Shown: one piece after another, positions 57,149-64,000 of the stretch | Numbering within the stretch: position 1 is the stretch's first letter | Layout of the letters: the number at the start of each line of letters is the position of its first letter | From: Thereva unica | Lineage: Eukaryota; Arthropoda; Insecta; Diptera; Therevidae | Reading direction: 5' to 3' | Assembly (NCBI GenBank): GCA_949987705.1 | Contig: OX465281.1 | Location: forward strand, 136,262,876-136,326,875 | Length of the DNA: 64,000 bases | The notes under the pieces: model-generated | What the model saw: only the letters and a program-made list of their open reading frames with translations | Database searches by the model: none | Told to the model about the DNA's origin: nothing | Program-made: the position numbers and the translations under genes

Positions 57149-60100
57149 ACTCCGCCTTCGTCTGGTCCCAAGTCCAGGGTGTGAAAGGAGGAGGGTTGTC
57201 GACCTGCCGAGTCGATCGTAAAAACTAGGCAAGAAACCGCATGGATACACGAACTAACCAATCACGAAATAATGCTACTGCATCCGGGGCAGCCGATGCG
57301 CCAGCGCTGGGGACCAGGGATGCTGGTGAGAAGTGGGTTACTGGCCGAAACAATGCTACTGCATCCGGGGCAGCCGATGCGCCAGCACTGGGGACCAGGG
57401 ATGCTGGTGAGAAGTGGGTTACTGACCGAACACCCAAATTAGTCACACCGAAAAGGGAACTAAAATTCGCTGCGTGGAATGTACGAACAGGACATCACGT
57501 TGGTCAAAAGGAAATCATAGCAATGGAATTGTTGAAATGCAAAATATCAATTGCTGCGCTATCGGAACTACGGCTTACCGGATCCGGGATATTGACAATC
57601 GTCCCGCCAACAATCGACGAAACGATGATGCTTTACTATTCCGGTGGTGAGAAAAGAGAGGCCGGCGTCGGCTTTATGGTCGACCGACGGGCTGCCAGCA
57701 GCGTTATCGCATTCCAACCGATATCCGAGCGTTTGGCGGTTATAACCATCAGTGGAACGATCAAGACCCATATCATATCCGTTTATGCGCCAACCGAGAC
57801 CAGCACGGACACGAACAAGGACGAATTTTACGATCATCTTCAACAGACGCTGGATATGATACCACAAACCGAATTAATAATTCTCGCGGGGGATTTCAAC
57901 GCACATTCAGGAGTAGATCGAACCGGCTGGGAAGAAACCATGGGCAAATTCGGACACGGAGTAATTAATGACAACGGCTTACGCCTGCTTTCATTCGCAT
58001 CGTCAAACAACTTGATCGTTGGCAACAGCATTTTCCGCCATCCACTCAAACACCAACTCACCTGGCGAAATCCATCCGGCAAAGACTCGGCGATGTTAGA
58101 CTACGTTTTGATCAACACAAGATTCCGATCGACGCTTAAAGACGTACGTGCAATGCGTGGACCCGATTGCGGATCGGACCATTATCTTGTTCGAGCGAAA
58201 TTGCAGATGCGATTGCAAAGAGCGAAGAAAACGGAGCCACCACCAGCCAAGAAAAATTGGGCGTGCCTACGGGACCCGGCCATCGGGCGAGAGTTTCAGA
58301 TGGCATTGTCCAACAAATTCGCGGCGCTCGCAATACCGGACGATATCGATGTAGAAGAAAGGCAATTGTCGGAGTCTATTGTGGAGTGTGCAATGGAGTT
58401 GTGTCCAACTATCCGTAAACGGACGCAGCCATGGATCTCGGACAGCTGTCTGGACCTCGTCGATCAGCGGAAGCGCATGAAACACGTCGACTTTGAGGAA
58501 TACCGAAGATTGAACAAAGAAGTTCGGCAGAAAATGAAATTGGAACGAGAAGCGTACTGGAATAACGTTGCGGCCGACATGGAAAAAGCGGCGTCGAGGC
58601 ACGAGTACCGGACGCTGTACCAGACAATCCGCCGGTTAGGCGGCAAAACAACATCAACAAACGACAACATCAAAAAATCGGATGGAACTTTTGTGACTTC
58701 TGCCCATGAACGCCTGGAGCGGTGGAGAGCATTCTTCCACCAGCTGTATAACCACGATCCGCCGCAAGGTCCAGCACCCGAACCACCGATTATCGAACAG
58801 CCGATGAATCAGTTTCTCGATACCGAACCAACAATTATCGAGGTGAAGACAGCAATCAAATCGCTGAAAAATGGAAAAGCGCCGGGAATAGACCAAGTAA
58901 CCGCCGAGATGATCAAAGCTAGAGGTGATGTCTTATCACAACGACTTCATGTCCTCATAACACACATATGGCATTCGGATCGTGTCCCTTCGGTATGGAA
59001 GAAAGCGATCGTTGTCCCAATTTTGAAGAAAGGCGACAGTCGGGAATGCAAGAATTATCGCGGTATTAGCCTTCTTTCGATCGTCGGTAAAGTATTTACG
59101 AAAATAATACAATCGAGGCTACAGAAACATCGAGAGCAAACGAGCCGGGAGGAACAAGCGGGATTTAGACCACATCGAGGATGCATTGATCAAATATTCG
59201 CCCTCCGTCAGTTAATGGAAGAAAGAATTCGTTGCGGCAAACGCATTGTCGTCGTTTTCATCGATTTCAAATCCGCTTTCGATTGCATCGATTGGAACAG
59301 CTTGTGGAGAGTCTTGGTAACCGAACACGTGCCATTGAGAATCATCCAACACCCCAAGCGTCGTACGATGGCTCAACCAGCAGCGTTCGTATTCGAAACG
59401 ACTTATCCGAGGAGTTCCCGATTCAGACGGGTGTCCGACAGGGAGACGTCGCTTCGCCACTTCTCTTCAACGTTGTGATCGACGCGATTATGCGTGAAGC
59501 ATTCGATGGACGACTCGGAGTTCAATACGACGACAACAACTTCGTAACAGACTTAATGTTCGCCGACGATAGCGCTGTTTTCGCCGACACGGATGCCGAA
59601 GCAACGGACATCTTATACGATATTTCCCGCATCGCCCAATCATACGGGTTAAAAATCAATGCGGAAAAGACCAAAGTGCTCACAACGGATGGATCAAGAG
59701 CCAGTGTTCACCTCGATGGAACCCAAATCGAACAGGTTCCAAGGTTCAAATATTTGGGATCATTGGTTGAGGAAACGAAAGTAGCATCGACGGCCGACGT
59801 TCACAGCCGTATCGGCCAGGCAACAGCAACATTCGCCTCGCTCAAGTGGTGCATATGGAAACGAGCAAATATTTCCATCAAAACAAAACTACGTCTTTAC
59901 CGAACGTTGATTCTTCCGATTCTTCTTTATGGATCTGAAACGTGGACACTGCTCAAATCGGACGTTAAGAAGCTCGAGGTCTTCCAAATGCGATGTTTGA
60001 GGCAGATCCTCCGTGTCTCACTCCGTGATCGCCTTCGAAATGAGGTTGTCAGACAAAGATGCGATCAGCAAACACTGATCGAAGAAGAAATGCAAAAACG

Positions 60101-60422
60101 TCGACTACGGTGGTTTGGACATGTTTGCCGAATGGATGATAACCGCTTGCCACGTAAACTTCTCTGGCGAGACCGTCCCGCAGACTGGAAAATCCAGCGA
60201 TTGGCACCGAAGAAAACTTGGCTAAAGAATATCGAGGGCGACCTAAAGAATCAAAGATTATCAGTTACCGAGGCTCGAGACACCGCCAAAACCCGAGAAG
60301 AATGGAAGCGAATCGTGAATAGAGTTCGGGACCCAGCGGCACCGACAGCAGCGTATCCGTTGCGGGGACGTCCCGCTCGGACCGCCAGCTAACGGATCAA
60401 AGAAGAAGAGAAGAAAGAAAAG
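57149..60422 (+). mobile_element. Near full-length RTE-type LINE
   Basis: Flanked by a 12-bp duplication AACATGATTCCA (57137-57148 and 60423-60434) inside the BEL/Pao pol. Short 5' untranslated part, one ORF with endonuclease and RT, and a purine-rich non-poly-A 3' end (AAGAAGAGAAGAAAGAAAAG). Confidence 0.88.
57241..60392 (+). pseudogene. RTE ORF: AP endonuclease + reverse transcriptase, one frameshift
   Basis: The endonuclease nicks target DNA and RT primes on it. The ATG at 57241 is followed by a 27-residue tandem repeat (two copies of ATASGAADAPALGTRDAGEK). Endonuclease blocks: KFAAWNVRTGHH (Asn), ALSELRL (Glu), IISVYAPTE, LILAGDFNAHSG (Asp-Asn) and GSDHYLVRA (catalytic SDH). RT blocks: NGKAPGIDQVTAEMI, EEQAGFRPHRGCIDQIF, VFIDFKSAFDCIDW, then across a one-base shift near 59340-59355 QTGVRQGDVASPLLFN and LMFADDSAVFADT (catalytic FADD). 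The C-terminus has RRLRWFGHVCRMDD and ends at 60392. The two open parts overlap (57241-59478 and 59232-60392). Otherwise intact, so this is a young insertion. Confidence 0.88.
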
Positions 60423-61190
60423 AACATGATTCCAGCTACTTTGGTCTAGCAGCTGATGTATTTGTGAGACTCTGTTCACCACAAATGTTTCCCATGATGA
60501 TGGGTGTTTTCTCAACCATGCGAGTACAATTGTAGAATCAGTCCAAGCATGTGTAGTTACCTGCTCGAACTTCATGTCGTCCTTTACTTGTGCCAGTAGT
60601 TTGGCCAATAAGTGCGCCCCGCATAACTCTAGCTTTGGCAGGGAGATAGTCTTGATAGATGGCACTTTGCTTTTTGCCGCTATTAAGTGGCAATGGCTGT
60701 TGCTGTCTTCGTCCTGCGTCCGGATGTATACGGCTGCTGCATATGCCTTTATGGAGGCGTCGCAAAATCCATGGATTTCGATGTTCTGGATTTTGTTGTC
60801 AGCTTCAATCCACCGCGGGATTTGAATAGTTTGGATGACTTGGAGGTCTGCTCGGAACCTTCGCCATTGTTGATCGATGTTGATCGGGACCGTTTCATCG
60901 CAGTCGAGTTTTGGCAGCCAAAGACTTTGTATAAGTATTTTGGCATTAATTGTTACTGGGGTTAGCCAGCCGATGGGGTCGAACAGCTTCGCTATTTCGG
61001 ACAATATTTTCCGTTTTGTATATGTTTCTGGTGCTGACTCCATGCTGACCTTGTAAGATAGTGTATCGCTGGCAGGATTCCATAATAAGCCAAGAGCTTT
61101 GACTTCTTCTGCATTCACTGCGAGTGGAAATGAGACCTCTCGATCGGTTGCCGGAACTTCTTTCAAGATGGTGTTGTGATTCGCGGCCCA

Positions 61191-62160
61191 TCTTCAGAGC
61201 TCTAGCCCTCCATTATAAGGATGCACTGTCAAAATTTCGGCCCTGTAGCTCTAGCAGTTTGGATAAACCCCATTTCACCCCACCACCACCCCAGATGATG
61301 AATTTCGAAAAATCGCTTCTTAGTGGATGTCCGCATCATTATAGGTATGCACTTTCAAAATTTCAGCCTTATAGCTCCAGCGCTTTTGAGTTGACCCCAT
61401 TTCACCCCCTTAGGGGATGAATTTCGAAAAATCGCTTTAAAGTGGATGTCCACGCCATTATAGGGATGCACTGTCAAAATTTCAGCCCTATAGCTCCAGC
61501 GGTTTGGGTAAACCCCATTTCACCCCCTTAGGGGATGAATTTCGAAAAATCGCTTCTTAGTGGATGTCCACATCATTATAGGGATGAACTGTCAAAATTT
61601 CAGCCTTATAGCTTCTGCGGTTTTGAGTTGACCCCATTTCACCCCCTAAGGGGATGAATTTCGAAAAATCGCTTTATAGTGTATGTCCACGCCATTATGG
61701 GGATGCACTGTCAAAATTTCAGCCCTATAGCTTTAGCGGTTTGGATAAACCCTATTTCACCCTCTTAGGGGATGAATTTCGAAAAATCGCTTCTTAGTGG
61801 TTGTCCACATCTTTATCGGGCTCCAGGGGTTTTGGGTTGAACCCATTGCACCCCCTTAGGGAATGAATTTCGAAAAATCGCTTGAATGTGAAGTGGGAAG
61901 GGTTATAGAAGGAAGTGGAAGCAGGTCAAAACAATTTTCAAGATTTGTCTACATACATACATCCATACATACATACAGGTAGAGCTAATATAGAGTGCAT
62001 ATAAATAGCCTATAACATACCCGCCAAAATACTGAATCTTCCAGCGAAAGTCCCATCCCAATCGACTTAGCCGTTTCCGAGATTAACCCGAGCAAACAGA
62101 CAGACAGACATACAGACAGACAAACATTTAAAAAATGCGCGATTTCACGACACAATTATT
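61191..62160 (-). mobile_element. Helitron-type fragment with 118-bp repeats
   Basis: Opposite orientation to 1532-4632. After the repeat array it has a CATACATACATACA tract (61951) and a CAGACAGACAGACA tract (62097), common near Helitron 5' regions, and the phrase CCGTTTCCGAGATTAACCCG. The terminus itself (TC on the minus strand) is not identifiable. It may be the other half of the fragment at 50265-50678, the BEL/P/RTE composite lying between. Confidence 0.5.
61195..61895 (-). repeat. 118-bp minisatellite, about six units, inverted
   Basis: Units carry TCAAAATTTCAGCCCTATAG, CCCCATTTCACCCCCTTAGG and GATGAATTTCGAAAAATCGC, the reverse complement of the array at 1801-4283. More diverged between units than the left array. 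Confidence 0.9.
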
Positions 62161-63094
62161 TTGAAATCACAGGCAGACACTCCAATTATATTTTTTTCCT
62201 AAATTTTGGCTTTATATGTACCTCAAGAGTGTATGCACAAAATACAATTTTTTCAAAAAATTTAAAAAATATTATTTTGACATACAAAACATAGTACAAA
62301 AAGAAAATTTTCAAAATGCCGGAAAAATTTTCATTCTTAGTAATAATACTATGTTTAGTACAGTCAATCTGTAAGTGAACCTCCGAAAAATGACATCCGA
62401 AATTTGACTTGATGAATCGTTAGGGGGCATGTAATGAAGTTAATGTCAAATTTCCGAAGTCCCCCTCCCCCTGTTTTTGAGAAAATCCAAAAAGTGGGTC
62501 CAAATTTTGAAATGCGTTTTTCTCAGAATCTATGGGTTTTGGTGAAAAGTTTATTTAACAAAAAATGTAGAGGACATTGTAAACTACATTTTATGTCATT
62601 GAAGTGACGTCATCTGACTTAAAATACAAAAAGTAGGTGGCGCTGAAGCATACAAAAAGTGTTTGTTTGTTATTTTCGTTAAAAAAAATAGTTTTTTTGC
62701 AACGATGTAAATGAGAAAGTTGTTCGTCACAAAATCGGCTACAACTTTTATTTAAACTATTTTTTTATAAAACTTACCGTTTTCGAGTTGGAGCTTGCCG
62801 ATGTGTACAAATTAATTCAATAATTATAATAGGGGTGTTATGTAAAAAATCCCAGAAGGGAAACTTTATTTAAAAAAAAATAATTAAAATTAATTATCAA
62901 GAATTTACCCACGATATATTTTAGTTCCACATAGTCGGTAAATTTTATGGAAAACGGCCCAGACGAAATTTGAACCACCCCAAGATAATTTTCGCGCAAC
63001 TTGCAATACGCCGCGAGAAGCGCGCTGTAAGCAAGTTGCGCAGGTGCCTGGCATTTCATGCAAAGTTCAAGGGCGCGTTTTCCTGACGTGTGGA
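62161..63094. other. Unassigned DNA
   Basis: No domain or repeat family recognised. A minus-strand frame at 62838-63158 has no familiar motif and is probably fortuitous. Confidence 0.4.
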
Positions 63095-63320
63095 AATTTT
63101 TCTTGCCACCACCGGCGGGTGGAAATTTTAATGAAAAGAGTGTTGTTTTAGCCATCATCCGCGGCGGGCGCGTCCCGAATTAAAAGGAGTATTGTATAAA
63201 CCACGATCGCCGGCGGGTGAAAATTAAAAATATTAGAGTGTTGTTTTAACTGCGAACACCGGCGGGTGAAAATTTGACGAAGCGTGTGTTGTTTTAACCT
63301 CTACGGCGGCGGTGCGTGTT
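63095..63320. repeat. GC-rich ~50-bp imperfect repeats
   Basis: CCGGCGGGTGGAAATTTT, CCGGCGGGTGAAAATTA and CCGGCGGGTGAAAATTTG recur at 63109, 63206 and 63257, with weaker relatives at 63162 and 63303; each is followed by GTGTTGTTTTAA. They stand out against the AT-rich surroundings. Confidence 0.7.
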
Positions 63321-63329
63321 TCTTTTATT

Positions 63330-63924
63330 ATTGTTATCATTTGTTGGTACGGGTAATATTTATTTAACTAGATTTTCTCACAAGTTATAGATAAGAAAAT
63401 TTGTTACAACAAAGATCCACCGGATGTGTATGAAATACCATCCCGACCAAAACCTATGGCCTGGTAAACCCATTAGGAATTTTCCCCAGAAGGAAAATGA
63501 CACCGTCATTTTCTGATAAGCTTAAGTTGCATGAAAACCGTGAGAAACATTTTCGTTAAATGAGAATGGATCTCAAGGTTTTAATAAAATGCTTATATGC
63601 ACTTTTAGCATCTAAGATTCACTTAGAAATTAGAGGTAAGAAATGTCTTTTAAAATTAATGTAACAGTTAGTTAGGATTGAGCCACCAACTCGAAAGGTT
63701 CCTTTTTTAAAATTCGTTTAATAAATAAAGCTTTTTTATATAGAATAAAAGTTCGGGTCTTTTTATTGTGATTTGTTCTGTTTGTTTCAGTTAATGACTC
63801 TTTTGAGTTTTTCTTTTCTTCTACCTAAAATTCGGACGGTGTTTAAAGTTATTTTGTCTGTTTAATAATTTCTCTTCTTTCCGCGATTAAAGTGAGGAAG
63901 TGAGAAACAACAAAAAAATACAAG
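63330..63924 (+). repeat. Probable 5' LTR of an errantivirus-like gypsy element
   Basis: The right boundary is set by the primer site at 63925 (LTR ends near AAAAATACA). It contains AATAAA signals (near 63582, 63719 and 63745) and a TATA-like TATATAG near 63738. The left edge is not defined. The internal region runs out of the window. Confidence 0.5.
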
Positions 63925-63944
63925 TGGCGCAGTCGGTAGGATCC
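63925..63944 (+). promoter_or_regulatory. Primer-binding site, tRNA-Ser type
   Basis: TGGCGCAGTCGGTAGGATCC resembles the primer site of the 17.6/297 group of Drosophila gypsy elements, described as tRNA-Ser primed. tRNA assignment is from memory and should be checked. Confidence 0.6.
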
Positions 63945-64000
63945 TGTTCAGAAGAATTAGGATCCAGTGATTCGAACGAGATAAAATAAAATAAATAAAT

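Larger units (their letters stand above)
56650..61190 (-). pseudogene. pol: BEL/Pao pol fragment: RT end and RNase H
   Basis: The minus strand from 61166 reads VNAEEVKALGLLWNPASDTL and KRKILSEIAKLFDPIGWLTP, the RT-to-RNase H region peculiar to BEL/Pao (often called peptidase A17-associated). RNase H-like IHGFCDASIKAYAAAVYIRT, LPKLELCGAHLLAKL and HAWTDSTIVLAWLRKHPSSW follow. The frame stops at 60434 at an RTE insertion and resumes at 57148 with TEDNPADCATRG and LWWTGPHWL. A frameshift near 56925 leads to LTKLQRVTVYCRHWLK, ending at 56651. Gag, protease, the RT core and the integrase are absent: 5'-truncated at 61190 by Helitron-type repeat and internally deleted before the LTR. Confidence 0.75.

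Noticed and set aside
1..64000. CRISPR array, rRNA, tRNA or a host gene
   Set aside because: Tandem repeats have no CRISPR-like spacers, the genome is eukaryotic, no tRNA cloverleaf or rRNA sequence was recognised, and all convincing coding motifs belong to mobile elements.

Overview
The window looks like a heterochromatic or repeat-rich block of an insect nuclear genome. It is AT-rich, has no convincing host gene, tRNA, rRNA or CRISPR, and is built almost entirely from transposable elements (TEs), many inserted into each other. P, Transib, BEL/Pao, RTE, Jockey-type and errantivirus-like sequences together fit an arthropod, most likely an insect; I cannot name the order.

Layout. 0-5 kb: the end of a CAGGGTGTCCC-ended element, a solo LTR (long terminal repeat) inserted in a (TA)n tract, and a 3.1-kb non-autonomous Helitron filled with a 118-bp minisatellite. 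5-10 kb: a minus-strand gypsy-type gag split by two TIR (terminal inverted repeat) elements, one of which carries a hAT-type MITE. 10-15 kb: a ~128-bp minisatellite, a 0.45-kb palindrome and a Helentron-associated-type (HINE-like) element carrying a MITE. 14.7-25.3 kb: a (TATATGTTTA)n array invaded by a 7.5-kb Ty3/Gypsy element (itself carrying a MITE and a LINE) and by a deleted Helitron with replicase remnants. 25.5-31.3 kb: a 1.43-kb palindrome and nested LINE fragments.

31-49 kb is the showpiece: a Mag/CsRn1-type gypsy element (LTR end, tRNA-Trp-type primer site, gag) holds a TTAA-flanked DNA transposon with a PF20700-like transposase. That transposase is split by a 12.6-kb LTR element with 2.4-kb LTRs and no coding capacity (LARD-like). 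The 3' LTR of that element is in turn split by a Transib element with a RAG1-like transposase. Every insertion is bounded by a readable target-site duplication (TSD), so the order of events can be read directly.

49-64 kb: Helitron ends, a BEL/Pao remnant whose LTR is split by a 4.4-kb P-family element (THAP domain plus P transposase, four exons, one frameshift) and whose pol is split by an almost full-length RTE-type LINE, another 118-bp minisatellite in inverted orientation, and at the right edge an errantivirus-like LTR with primer-binding site.

No genes work together as a pathway. Each coding region serves, or once served, the mobility of its own element, and nearly all carry frameshifts, stops or insertions.
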